A stretch of 15,812 nucleotides of DNA from an uncultured Rubritalea sp. (GTDB lineage: Bacteria; Verrucomicrobiota; Verrucomicrobiia; Verrucomicrobiales; Akkermansiaceae): positions 1 to 15,812 of the forward strand of contig CALFBV010000027.1 in NCBI GenBank assembly GCA_937951395.1, given 5' to 3'. Positions within the stretch are counted from its first letter, which is position 1. Each line of letters begins with the position of its first letter. Under the pieces are notes generated by a model. That model was not told the origin of the DNA and ran no database searches. It saw only the letters and a list, made by a program, of their open reading frames with translations. This document shows, piece after piece, positions 1 through 7,611 of the stretch. The position numbers were made by a program, and so were the translations under genes.

Positions 1-146
1 TCAAAAAATAAAAATGATAAAGATAGATTAACTAGAAAACGTTTAGCCTTTGTTTTACATGGTATTTAATAACAGTTAATTACGTCTCTCTATCTAAGCT
101 GTTTGATGGTGTCTTATATTTGTATCTTATGAGCACTGACAATTTT

Positions 147-173
147 GCCTTGAAAGGTCTTTCTAATAAAGGC
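147..173 (+). promoter_or_regulatory. Possible small stem-loop in the porin upstream region
   Basis: GCCTT (147-151) can pair with AAGGC (169-173), and the inner GAAA/TTTC arms can also pair, which gives a bulged hairpin. It lies about 80 bases before the porin start. Whether it is transcribed is unknown, because I cannot place a convincing -35/-10 pair in 1-250. The stem is short and could be chance. Confidence 0.25.
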
Positions 174-183
174 AATATGCTAA

Positions 184-249
184 ACAACATAACAAAAGAG
201 TCACATTTTTCTTAGTGTGATTTATTTGTTAATTACCAGACAACATAAC
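184..249 (+). repeat. Direct repeat ACAACATAAC flanking the leader hairpin
   Basis: The 10-mer ACAACATAAC occurs exactly at 184-193 and again at 240-249. The second copy ends one base before the porin start codon. The two copies bracket the hairpin at 190-231, and the first copy overlaps its left arm by four bases. The second copy sits where a ribosome-binding site would be expected. This suggests a translational or RNA-level function, or a small duplication. Function is unknown. Confidence 0.5.
190..231 (+). promoter_or_regulatory. Imperfect hairpin in the porin 5' leader
   Basis: The outer arms TAACAAA (190-196) and TTTGTTA (225-231) are perfect reverse complements. The inner arms TCACA (201-205) and TGTGA (216-220) are as well. 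The four-base linkers between them can form G-U, A-U and G-U pairs with one mismatch, and the loop is ten bases. The structure ends 19 bases before the ATG at 251. It could be an mRNA structure controlling translation or stability of an abundant porin. It could instead be a DNA operator, since it is a two-part palindrome. Confidence 0.5.
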
Positions 250-250
250 C

Positions 251-1402
251 ATGGAAAATAAAGTAGTCAAAACAATGATAGGTGCAGTAGCTCTCTCAGG
301 AGTAGCTTTTGCAGGGCCAGTAGCAGGACCAATGCCAGCAGCACCAGCTGGAGACTTCTGTGACATATTTGATAAACTAGGAGCAAGCGTCTACGAAGGA
401 GGATTCATCAACTCTGTTAAACTCACAGGGCGTGCGCACTATAACGCTGCATACACTGAGGGAGATGTAAATAACGTGGACTTTGATGATACTTATCAAG
501 AGTTACGCCGTTTCAGAATCGGGACTAAAATTCAGTTTCTTAACGACTTCACACTCGTGGCAGCAGCTGATATGAACAAGAACAGCTCTAGAGATGATGT
601 AAGATTTGGATACAGACAAATGGACGAGTTATACCTCAAGTATGCACTTGGTAACGTAATCGGTCTTGAAGACGTTTCAATCGCATATGGACGTCAGAAG
701 CTCAATTTCTCAGCAGAGGGATCGACGTCATCTAACAGCCTCAAGACTGTTGAGCGTTCTGTTATCGCTAACCAATTCTACCGTGGGCTACGTCCTACAG
801 GTGTTCAGGTAAAAGGTAAGTCAGGTGCATTTAAGGGTGCTCTCGGAGTATTCTCTACAGAGGAAGATAGCCAAGAGCTTAGTGACTGGAACCACGGCAC
901 AGCTCTATATGGAAGCCTGACCTATGACTGCCCTTGCGGTGGAGCTCTTACGCTTCAGGGTGTATCAAATGATGTTTCAACAGGTGACGATGATCGTTTC
1001 GGTTACGACTGGGCAGTATCTCTAGCTTATGAAAATAAGATTGGTAACTGGGATCTACTAGTAAACGGAATTACTGGTGAGCAGACAAATGGAGACAGCA
1101 CTTCTGGTGTTGTGATCATGCCTAGCACATTCATCGTGCCAGACACCGTGGAATTTGTTGCTCGTTACGAGTATGCAACATCAGATGGAGATAACCTCTC
1201 GCTTAGCCGCTATGCATCTGATGCATCAGGAGCTGGTAGAAGCTTTGATGAGCGTCACGCTCTTTATGCTGGTGTAAACTATTACCTATGCGGAAATAAC
1301 GCTAAGGTGCAGATCGGTGCTGAGTATGAGACTGCTGAAGGTTCAGCTGGAACTGACGCAGATGCTACTACGCTCTGGCTCGGATTCCGCACAAGCTTCT
1401 AG
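251..1402 (+). CDS. Outer-membrane porin, Porin_O_P (phosphate-selective porin-like) type
   Basis: This is a probable beta-barrel channel for passive uptake of small solutes across the outer membrane. The 383-residue protein begins with a Sec signal peptide (basic start, hydrophobic residues 9-20, likely cleavage after AFA at 21). Residues 22-34 are rich in Pro and Ala. The rest alternates aromatic and polar residues in strand-like stretches such as SVKLTGRAHYNAAY (55-68) and ends in the terminal phenylalanine that the outer-membrane insertion machinery recognises (FRTSF). GRQK near 147-150 followed by a T/E-R-S segment fits the Porin_O_P family as I know it. Four cysteines (37, 227, 229, 348) are unusual for a porin and could form disulfides. 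The ATG at 251 has no Shine-Dalgarno sequence. The gene is flanked by a structured leader and a strong terminator, so it is probably monocistronic and well expressed. Substrate cannot be read from sequence. Confidence 0.82.
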   Translation: MENKVVKTMIGAVALSGVAFAGPVAGPMPAAPAGDFCDIFDKLGASVYEGGFINSVKLTGRAHYNAAYTEGDVNNVDFDDTYQELRRFRIGTKIQFLNDFTLVAAADMNKNSSRDDVRFGYRQMDELYLKYALGNVIGLEDVSIAYGRQKLNFSAEGSTSSNSLKTVERSVIANQFYRGLRPTGVQVKGKSGAFKGALGVFSTEEDSQELSDWNHGTALYGSLTYDCPCGGALTLQGVSNDVSTGDDDRFGYDWAVSLAYENKIGNWDLLVNGITGEQTNGDSTSGVVIMPSTFIVPDTVEFVARYEYATSDGDNLSLSRYASDASGAGRSFDERHALYAGVNYYLCGNNAKVQIGAEYETAEGSAGTDADATTLWLGFRTSF

Positions 1403-1451
1403 TCCTTCGGGATAAGAAACTTGTTCGTAAACAATCGATAGTATTTCAAAG

Positions 1452-1480
1452 CGTGGTTTCTCCGGAAGCCACGTTTTTTT
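1452..1480 (+). terminator. Rho-independent terminator of the porin gene
   Basis: A nine-pair stem (1452-1460 with 1465-1473, one G-U pair) closes a UCCG tetraloop and is followed directly by seven T residues (1474-1480). It lies 50 bases after the porin stop codon. Read on the minus strand, the stem lacks a good T tract, so it mainly serves the porin, although it lies only 10 bases past the end of the minus-strand phosphoesterase gene. Confidence 0.92.
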
Positions 1481-1489
1481 ACCAGAATT

Positions 1490-2344
1490 TTAAGCCTGAA
1501 GACTGTGAAGCGCAATCTCTGGTAAGCACGAAAACCTCACACGGATACCTGTTGTGCCTAGTCCTTTGCTGACAAAAATAGAGCTTTTTTCTTTAGCATA
1601 TTCACCGTAGATGTATTTTTTGCCATACTTCACTTTCTTAGGAGCGAAGTTGATCAATGGAACTCTGCACTGTCCACCGTGCGTATGTCCTGAAAGTTGT
1701 AGATGATGATCTCTGTGCTTTAGCATGGTGTCAAAGTAATCTGGCTCATGAACCATAGTGATGAGCGGAGCATGCTTTGGGATGCCTTTGAGAGTGGCCA
1801 CAGGATCAGGATTTCCTAGCCAAATGTAATCTGTAGCAGCGAGGTGAAGTGTCTCACCATTGATCGTGAGAGCAGTGTTTTCGTTGATCAGAAATTGGAT
1901 CCCATTTTTCTCAAAGCGTTTTCTATAATATTCACCATCACCGTCAGTCACCCATCCATCGTGATTTCCCATGCAGGCTAGTATGCCGTGCTTGGGCTTT
2001 AACTTTGTCAGGTGCTCTAACATTGGATCGATGCCACTGGTATCGTGATCTACGTAGTCACCAGTGAGGAGGATGAGGTCTGGGTTGAGCTGGTTTACTT
2101 TTTCTATGACGGTAGATAGTAGTCTCTCATCTTTATCTTGTTTATAATGTAGATCTGTAAGTTGAACGATCTTTAGCCCATTTAGAGAAGATGGGAGATA
2201 GGGGACTTTGAGTAGATTTTCGGATATATGAGAAATGTTAGGCTCAATCAAAAAAGCGTCTCCAACTGCTAGTCCCATTGCACCATAGATGAACTTTCTT
2301 CTGGTCAGAATCTTTTTTTTAGGTTGTCTGTCACCTCGATTCAT
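1490..2344 (-). CDS. Tat-exported metallophosphoesterase, YaeI/YkuE-like
   Basis: Calcineurin-like metal-dependent phosphoesterase of 284 residues. All the metal-site motifs are visible: TDLH (63-66), GDYVDH (95-100), GNHD (126-129), a VHEPD histidine (199) and GHTHGG (219-224). The N-terminus carries a twin-arginine motif (TRRKFI, 14-19) ahead of a weakly hydrophobic stretch, as in B. subtilis YkuE and related YaeI proteins, so the protein is probably exported folded through Tat and acts outside the cytoplasm, perhaps membrane-held. Substrates in this family include phosphodiesters and lipid A precursors (UDP-2,3-diacylglucosamine). Which one applies here cannot be told. Its ATG overlaps the stop codon of the upstream glycosylase gene by four bases (ATGA), which implies translational coupling. 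Confidence 0.85.
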   Translation of the reverse strand: MNRGDRQPKKKILTRRKFIYGAMGLAVGDAFLIEPNISHISENLLKVPYLPSSLNGLKIVQLTDLHYKQDKDERLLSTVIEKVNQLNPDLILLTGDYVDHDTSGIDPMLEHLTKLKPKHGILACMGNHDGWVTDGDGEYYRKRFEKNGIQFLINENTALTINGETLHLAATDYIWLGNPDPVATLKGIPKHAPLITMVHEPDYFDTMLKHRDHHLQLSGHTHGGQCRVPLINFAPKKVKYGKKYIYGEYAKEKSSIFVSKGLGTTGIRVRFSCLPEIALHSLQA

Positions 2345-3180
2345 GACTTAGGGAGGAAGAACTTTTGTTGCTTGTCGCTGATGGGCATTTCTAGTTTCTC
2401 CATCAGTGAGAGCATGTCTTCCCAGAGCTTTCGCTTATCAGTGTTTGTCTCGGTCTGTAGTAAATAGCTGGGATGGTAGGTGACTCTGACAGGAATTTGT
2501 GTGCGCTTGATCTGATGAAATTTCCCACGTAGCTGATCAGCGGGTGCATCACTGTTGAGAAGGTGATGAGCAGCTGTGCTACCAAGAGCCACGATTACCT
2601 TAGGGTTCACCACCTGGATTTCAGCATCGATAAATGATGAAAACGCCTCAATCTCCTCACCACTAGGTTTGCGGTTAGCAGTAGTTTGGTTTGGCATAGA
2701 AGGGCGGTATTTCACTAAGTGGGATATGTAAACTTCATCCCTAGTGAGGTCCATCGCTTTCAGAATGCCATCTAGCTTCTCGCCAGCGGGTCCAGCGAAT
2801 GGATGACCTTTGGTCTCCTCAAAATAGCCAGGAGCATCAGAGATGAACATGATGTCAGCATCAGGGTTTCCTCCTGAGAAGACGAGTGTGCCGTGCAGGG
2901 TGCCGAGAGTTTTAGCGGGTGTCCAGTTAGCTGCTTGTGTAGTGAGGGATGCAATTTTTTCCTGCGAATTATTGCCCTGAATCTGAACTTGCTGAGATGT
3001 AATAGAGGATCTTGAATTGTCAGATTTTGTAGCATTAGGGGTAAGTTTTTTATAGCCCTTAGCTGCCAAGAAAAATTCCCGCATCACCTTACGAGCGGTC
3101 TCATCTAGATGGACGTGAGTTTCGCCTTTTCGCTGGAGTTGCTGGAGATAATCAATGAGAGGCTGCACTTGTGATGACAT
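2341..3180 (-). CDS. Family-4-like uracil-DNA glycosylase lacking all Fe-S cysteines
   Basis: A base-excision repair enzyme of the uracil-DNA glycosylase superfamily, predicted to remove uracil from DNA. The 279-residue protein has a polar, low-complexity N-terminal third (1-85), then the core: GGNPDADIMF (103-112), active-site motif 1 SDAPGYFEE (114-122), GHPFAGPAGEKLD (125-137), LVKYRP (155-160), PKVIVALG (193-200) and motif 2 HPSYLL (236-241). Family 4 enzymes normally hold a 4Fe-4S cluster with four cysteines. Here the expected KCRPP cysteine is Tyr158, the one in the following helix is Phe180, the N-terminal CxxC is absent, and the whole protein contains no cysteine. The usual GEAPG glutamate is Asp115. 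It is therefore a cluster-less relative whose activity needs testing. The gene shares a 4-bp overlap with the downstream phosphoesterase gene. No Shine-Dalgarno sequence is seen. Confidence 0.82.
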   Translation of the reverse strand: MSSQVQPLIDYLQQLQRKGETHVHLDETARKVMREFFLAAKGYKKLTPNATKSDNSRSSITSQQVQIQGNNSQEKIASLTTQAANWTPAKTLGTLHGTLVFSGGNPDADIMFISDAPGYFEETKGHPFAGPAGEKLDGILKAMDLTRDEVYISHLVKYRPSMPNQTTANRKPSGEEIEAFSSFIDAEIQVVNPKVIVALGSTAAHHLLNSDAPADQLRGKFHQIKRTQIPVRVTYHPSYLLQTETNTDKRKLWEDMLSLMEKLEMPISDKQQKFFLPKS

Positions 3181-3240
3181 AAGAAGAGATTCTCTGAGGA
3201 ATGGGATTTAGTCAAGCGCATCAGCCCTCAGCACGGTACT

Positions 3241-4893
3241 TTAGAGGCTATTTATTCTCCACTTACACCATCGCTCTCCTTCTTTATATTCGTCGCACTG
3301 TCCCCAGTTTTTGGTGAGGTAGTCCCACTGTTTCTTGGCTTGCTCGAAATACTGCTTGGCTACTGTTTTCTGGTTGGAAGTGTATGCTTGGTGGCCGATG
3401 TCTCCGTAGATGATCGCGATCATGCGTCTAGCGGATGCCTCACGTTTACCTGCTCCTTGCTGGACTAGTTTTACTAGGAATTGCACTGCCTTTTGGCCAT
3501 CAGAGATAGCATCTGCAGGAGAGATCTGCATGGATGATCTCACCCAGTAGAGAGAGGCTAGCCTGTAGTCTGCTTCTGTGTTTGTGAGCTCGGCCTCTTT
3601 AAACTTTATCACCTTGCTTATAGCTCCATCTATGATCTCCATTGCCTTCGTGCGCTCTCCGTGATCCCAATGGATGAATGCCTGTGAACCATCAGCGGAT
3701 GCAGTGAGTAGGGCATCACCTCCACCTGATTTAATGTGAGTTCTCGCAAGTTTGAGCAACTCAGATGCTTTGTATTGCTCACCTTCGCGGAGCATTTCCT
3801 CGGCTTCGAGTATTTTTACCTCAGCGTAAAGCCGGTGTGGTTTCTCTATTTTTGGGTTGTCTGCTAGAAGAGTGTTGATGTTGTCAAAGGCGCGTTTTCT
3901 AAGCTTCTCAGACTGCCCTGCACTAGTGCCGCCTTCACTGAGCATCGCCCCGTCTAAGCAGGCTTGGATGAATGCAGTTCTTAGCTTGGTATTTGTAGGT
4001 AGAGTGGTGACTACCTTGTCGAGGTCATTTGTTGCTTTGATGTAGAATTCTAATGACTTGCTCGGATTAGTGGAAGCGGCGATGTCTGCTTCTAATAGAT
4101 TCATCATCGCGGAGAAATAAGTCGCTTTATCTGGTGTAGCTTCCATCTCTGGGATCACGGCTTTAGCTTTATCGAGATATTTCTGCGCCTCAGTGAGTTT
4201 TCCTATTCTAGCAAACTGAGAGGATATACTGAACCAGATACGCGCTTCTATCTCTGGTTTCTGCTTCTCCATCTGAGCGGCTTGCCAATCTATCTTGGTA
4301 AGGTCTATCCTGCTTACAAGTCCTAGCCCGCTGTAGGCTTGTGCTAGGCGGATACGGAGCTTCGCTATCTGAGGTGCAAGCTCTGGGTAGGGACCTAGTT
4401 TCTGACATAGTTCTTCCCATTTCTCACAGACGGTGACTGTTCTAGCAGAGTGGTTTTCCATGTCACTGAGGACACGGCTATTTGCTTCCCATTTCATCGC
4501 ATAGATGTCCTGGGCTATATCTAGTGAAGAAATGAGTGGAGCTCGCCAGCGCTGTTGCGCCTCTAGTTTCTGCTGATTTAGCTCAACTAGATTTTTTTTC
4601 AGATCGTCAATTTTATAATCTTTATTCTGAAGGTTACTACTTAGTTTCTTAGTGGTGTCTTGATATGCTTGATTGTACTGTTCAGCATTTTTACCTAGCT
4701 GATTGATGAGTAATTTTTTCTCCTGTTCTGCTTTAGCAGTCTTCTTCTTTTCATCTTCTATTTCTTTCTGAGAATTCTTTAAAAGAAAACCAAAGCAAAC
4801 TGCCGCGATGAGGGCAAGCACACAAGCTCCATCCCAAAGTATGGTCTTGAAGTTAATGCGTGTGCTTGAGGGGATAGTTTTTTCTTCACTCAT
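3241..4893 (-). CDS. Membrane-anchored coiled-coil protein with TPR-like helical repeats, function unknown
   Basis: I do not recognise this 550-residue protein. A single hydrophobic segment at about 18-38 follows a short polar N-terminus and should anchor it in the inner membrane. Residues 39-116 are highly charged, heptad-like and rich in Lys, Glu and Gln, probably a coiled coil. From about 120 to 530 it is all-helical, with tetratricopeptide-like pairs (for example 215-248, 354-388, 441-475 and 486-525) that usually bind other proteins. The extreme C-terminus carries Cys533 and Cys543 in a CDEYKEGERWC segment. The layout resembles the C-terminal part of some PVC-group Ser/Thr kinases, but no kinase domain is present. 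That comparison is from memory. It lies 60 bp upstream of the glycosylase gene on the same strand and could be co-transcribed. A scaffold or periplasmic assembly role is only a guess. Confidence 0.6.
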   Translation of the reverse strand: MSEEKTIPSSTRINFKTILWDGACVLALIAAVCFGFLLKNSQKEIEDEKKKTAKAEQEKKLLINQLGKNAEQYNQAYQDTTKKLSSNLQNKDYKIDDLKKNLVELNQQKLEAQQRWRAPLISSLDIAQDIYAMKWEANSRVLSDMENHSARTVTVCEKWEELCQKLGPYPELAPQIAKLRIRLAQAYSGLGLVSRIDLTKIDWQAAQMEKQKPEIEARIWFSISSQFARIGKLTEAQKYLDKAKAVIPEMEATPDKATYFSAMMNLLEADIAASTNPSKSLEFYIKATNDLDKVVTTLPTNTKLRTAFIQACLDGAMLSEGGTSAGQSEKLRKRAFDNINTLLADNPKIEKPHRLYAEVKILEAEEMLREGEQYKASELLKLARTHIKSGGGDALLTASADGSQAFIHWDHGERTKAMEIIDGAISKVIKFKEAELTNTEADYRLASLYWVRSSMQISPADAISDGQKAVQFLVKLVQQGAGKREASARRMIAIIYGDIGHQAYTSNQKTVAKQYFEQAKKQWDYLTKNWGQCDEYKEGERWCKWRINSL

Positions 4894-4967
4894 TAGTGGA
4901 TGACACTACATCATATTCACCTATTTTCCAACTTGTTTTAAGTTAGTTAACCTAGCCTAAATAAATA

Positions 4968-6236
4968 TTACAGCTGAGGCATCAGGATGTGAGCTCCTAC
5001 ACGATTGTATATGTCATTAAGTTTCATTTTGGCATCCTGTGGGGTCATCCGTTTAGATTGCTTTAGATCCCTGTAAAACATTGCTTTCTGCTGAGCCGCT
5101 AAGGTACTGCTGAGGACGTGCAGATTTGCCTCATCGTTGATGAAATAGCTGCGGTTATCAAAGTTTCCAGAGCCCGCAATAGTGAGGTAGTCATCTATTA
5201 CCATGAGCTTCCCATGCATCATTGATGTCTGGTATTCATAAATTTCCACTCCTGCCTTCATTAGTGATGGCCAGTAGATTTTAGAAGCTTCACGGAGTAT
5301 TTTAGAATCGATCGGGTCACCTGGGACGATGATCTTTACCGATACTCCGCGAGCGCAGGCTCTCTTAATTGCATCTCGAAGGCGCGAGTTAGGTGCGAAA
5401 TAAGCGTGCTCAATCAGGATAGACTTCTTAGCGGCATCGATAGCTAAGAGATAGGAGGCACCTAGCGTATCACCTCGTTCTCTGGGGGCTCCCATGGTAT
5501 TCTGCACGCTCATGTTTCCTGCTCCTGATAGGATAGGGAAGTAGTCAGGTCCAGAGATCTTAACATTGGTAAGCTCTTTCCAGTTATCTGCAAAAATGTG
5601 CTGCATATCAGCTACTGCGGTGCCAGTGACCTTATACATAGTATCTCTCCACTCGCTAGGGTTAGAGGCATGACCCATCCAGGCGTTCGCGTAGCCCGCG
5701 CCACCTGTGAAGCCTATTTTGCCATCTACAATGAGCAGTTTGCGGTGGTCTCTGTTATTGATATGGTAAAGTCTTAGAGGGTTGAATTTCCGGTACCACT
5801 TTAGTTCACAACCTGAGTCCACGAGTATATCTGTGCAGATTTTGCCAAGCTTCCTAGAGCCTACTCCATCGAGAATGACATGGACTTTCACGCCTTGCTT
5901 AGCCTTTTCAGCGAGGGCTAGACAGAAATGGTAAGTTTCCGTTCCACTCACCATTGCGAAGGTTTCAAAGGTGATCGTTTTCTCCGCTGAATTAACGGCC
6001 TTTCGCATCTCAGGAAAAAAGTTACCTCCATTTGGGAGCGTGGTTACATGGCTTGTGTCATGCCACTTAGCTTTTGCCACTGTGGAAAGTTTGCTCTTGA
6101 AATCTGCTGATCTAACAGACGGTGCTGCCGTATTAAGATCATGATAGGCACTAGGTTCTAGTTTAGCACACTGGCATAGCACTAGACTGATGATGGTTAG
6201 GATAAATAGGCGTGAAATGTATGGAGCGAATCGCAT
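4968..6236 (-). CDS. Phospholipase D superfamily protein, cardiolipin synthase-like, probable lipoprotein
   Basis: Two complete HKD motifs mark a phosphatidyltransferase/phospholipase D: HRKLLIVDG (His164, Lys166, Asp171, with GFTGG after it) and HGKLMVIDD (His341, Lys343, Asp348, with GSGNFDNRS after it). This pairing and the length (422 residues) fit bacterial cardiolipin synthases of the ClsB/ClsC kind, which transfer a phosphatidyl group between membrane lipids. I start at the ATG at 6234-6236. It gives a signal sequence with a hydrophobic run at about 6-20 and cysteines at 21 and 23 (LVLCQC), suggesting export and perhaps lipid anchoring, although neither cysteine has an ideal lipobox. 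A TTG at 6270-6272 would add 12 residues and bury the signal. AAAGAAAG upstream is a weak purine-rich site. Exact substrate is uncertain: cardiolipin synthase, another phosphatidyltransferase or a phospholipase. Confidence 0.8.
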   Translation of the reverse strand: MRFAPYISRLFILTIISLVLCQCAKLEPSAYHDLNTAAPSVRSADFKSKLSTVAKAKWHDTSHVTTLPNGGNFFPEMRKAVNSAEKTITFETFAMVSGTETYHFCLALAEKAKQGVKVHVILDGVGSRKLGKICTDILVDSGCELKWYRKFNPLRLYHINNRDHRKLLIVDGKIGFTGGAGYANAWMGHASNPSEWRDTMYKVTGTAVADMQHIFADNWKELTNVKISGPDYFPILSGAGNMSVQNTMGAPRERGDTLGASYLLAIDAAKKSILIEHAYFAPNSRLRDAIKRACARGVSVKIIVPGDPIDSKILREASKIYWPSLMKAGVEIYEYQTSMMHGKLMVIDDYLTIAGSGNFDNRSYFINDEANLHVLSSTLAAQQKAMFYRDLKQSKRMTPQDAKMKLNDIYNRVGAHILMPQL

Positions 6237-6259
6237 GCGACTTTCTTTAGTCTTAAATA

Positions 6260-6274
6260 GCTTGTAGAGCAAGC
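6260..6274. promoter_or_regulatory. Small inverted repeat between divergent genes
   Basis: GCTTG (6260-6264) and CAAGC (6270-6274) are perfect reverse complements separated by five bases. They lie in the short space between the divergent phospholipase D-like gene and bioA. This could be an operator or a leader hairpin. It does not resemble the E. coli BirA operator. It is short enough to be chance. Confidence 0.22.
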
Positions 6275-6309
6275 CATAGAGTTTAGTTTTAGTGCAGAGA
6301 TATTTAAAT

Positions 6310-7563
6310 ATGGATCACGTAGAGATAGATAAAAAGCATTGTTGGCATCCATTCACTCAGCAAGAGGTATGGTGCACACCGCAGCACCAGCCATTGATGA
6401 TAGAACGAGGCGAGGGTGTCTGGCTCTATGATGCTGAAGGAAACAAATACATCGATGGCAATAGCTCTATCTGGACGAATATCCATGGGCATAATCATCC
6501 CGTAATCAATCAGGCGATTAAGAATCAGCTAGAGAGGATATCCCATAGTTCGTATCTAGGTTTCGGTCATCCATTGGCATCAGAGCTGGCTTCCCGTTTG
6601 GTGTCGTTTTTTCCTGAGACGGATTTGCAGCGCGTGTTTTTCTCAGATGACGGTTCCACAGCGGTCGAGTGTGCTATGAAAATGGCATTGCAATATAGAA
6701 TCCAAAATGGCGAGCCTGGGCGGACGGAATTTATCGCTTTTAGTGGAGGTTATCATGGAGATACATTAGGCGCGGCATCACTCGGTGGAGTGGAGGCATT
6801 TTTTGCACGGTTTAGGAAATTCGGGCTCACGGTGCATTTTGTTGCAGACTTAGACGAGTTGAGGGACTTCCAAGGGTTAGAAAAAATAGCGGCAGTCATT
6901 ATCGAGCCATTAGTTCAAGGTGTGAATCAAATTCATGTCTGGGGGCAGGGGATGCTAGAGGAGCTTAGAATTTTTACTCAGGAGAACTCCATCCATCTAA
7001 TTTTAGACGAAGTCATGACAGGTTTCGGCAGGACTGGGACGATGTTTGCATGCCAGCAAGAAGGAGTGATTCCAGATTTTCTATGTCTTGCTAAGGGGCT
7101 AACAGGTGGCTATTTACCAATGGCTGCTACTCTCGTGACTGAAGCTATTTATAATGGATTCCTAGGAGATCCAGAGCGCTCATTCTACTATGGTCATAGC
7201 TACACGGCAAATCCGCTCGGGTGCGCTGCGGCACTGGCTAGTCTAGAAGTATTCGCTCAAGAAAAGACTCTAACAGGGGTGAAAGAAAAAGCGGCTTATC
7301 TTGCCTATAAAATCAGTCATCTAGTAAAAGAGAATAAGCATGTAAAAGAAGTTAGGCGCTGCGGACTAGTAGCAGGGGTAGAAATTGATTCTGATAAGAA
7401 AAGAGTGGGCGAGAAGATCTGCGAAGCCGCCAGAAAATACCAGCTACTGACCAGACATATTCTAAATACGATTGTCATTATGCCGCCTCTCTCCATCACG
7501 CGGGATGAAATAGATATCATGATGGCTGCTGTAGATCAGGCCATTAACGATGTGCTGGATTAG
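6310..7563 (+). CDS. bioA: Adenosylmethionine-8-amino-7-oxononanoate aminotransferase (biotin synthesis)
   Basis: A PLP-dependent class III aminotransferase. It converts 7-keto-8-aminopelargonate to 7,8-diaminopelargonate using S-adenosylmethionine as amino donor, in the cytoplasm. The BioA signatures are clear: WHPFTQ (12-17), DGNSSIWTNIHGH (49-61), the PLP phosphate-binding DDGSTAVE (113-120), GGYHGDT (146-152), LDEVMTGFGRTG (232-243), the Schiff-base lysine Lys262 in CLAKGLTGGYLP, and GHSYTANPLG (295-304). The 417 residues from the ATG at 6310 match the usual family length. A GTG at 6292 would add six residues, but the ATG is preceded by a GAGA at sensible spacing. No bioB, bioF, bioD or bioC lies beside it, so the pathway is split in this genome or completed elsewhere. 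Confidence 0.93.
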   Translation: MDHVEIDKKHCWHPFTQQEVWCTPQHQPLMIERGEGVWLYDAEGNKYIDGNSSIWTNIHGHNHPVINQAIKNQLERISHSSYLGFGHPLASELASRLVSFFPETDLQRVFFSDDGSTAVECAMKMALQYRIQNGEPGRTEFIAFSGGYHGDTLGAASLGGVEAFFARFRKFGLTVHFVADLDELRDFQGLEKIAAVIIEPLVQGVNQIHVWGQGMLEELRIFTQENSIHLILDEVMTGFGRTGTMFACQQEGVIPDFLCLAKGLTGGYLPMAATLVTEAIYNGFLGDPERSFYYGHSYTANPLGCAAALASLEVFAQEKTLTGVKEKAAYLAYKISHLVKENKHVKEVRRCGLVAGVEIDSDKKRVGEKICEAARKYQLLTRHILNTIVIMPPLSITRDEIDIMMAAVDQAINDVLD

Positions 7564-7611
7564 CAGCATTTGTGGTTGACGCGGTGTCAGATTTACGGCA
7601 TGGTTCTTAGG

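Noticed and set aside
2772..3035. Alternative-frame open stretch of 87 codons within the glycosylase gene
   Set aside because: Overlaps the region that encodes the glycosylase motifs in the true frame; no signature.
3185..3195. AGAGATTCTCT palindrome just upstream of the glycosylase start as an SOS box
   Set aside because: It does not resemble known LexA sites, and short palindromes of this kind are common by chance.
6237..6272. TTG-initiated extension of the phospholipase D-like protein
   Set aside because: It would add 12 charged residues ahead of a clear signal sequence; the ATG at 6234-6236 gives a normal export signal.
6237..6309. BirA-type operator ahead of bioA
   Set aside because: No TTGTAAACC/GGTTTACAA-like arms; only an unrelated GCTTG/CAAGC repeat.
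7570..7611. TTG or upstream ATG start for the lipoprotein gene
   Set aside because: Starts at 7570 or 7600 lengthen the N-terminus without improving it; ATG at 7612 or 7615 gives a typical 23-24 residue lipoprotein signal.
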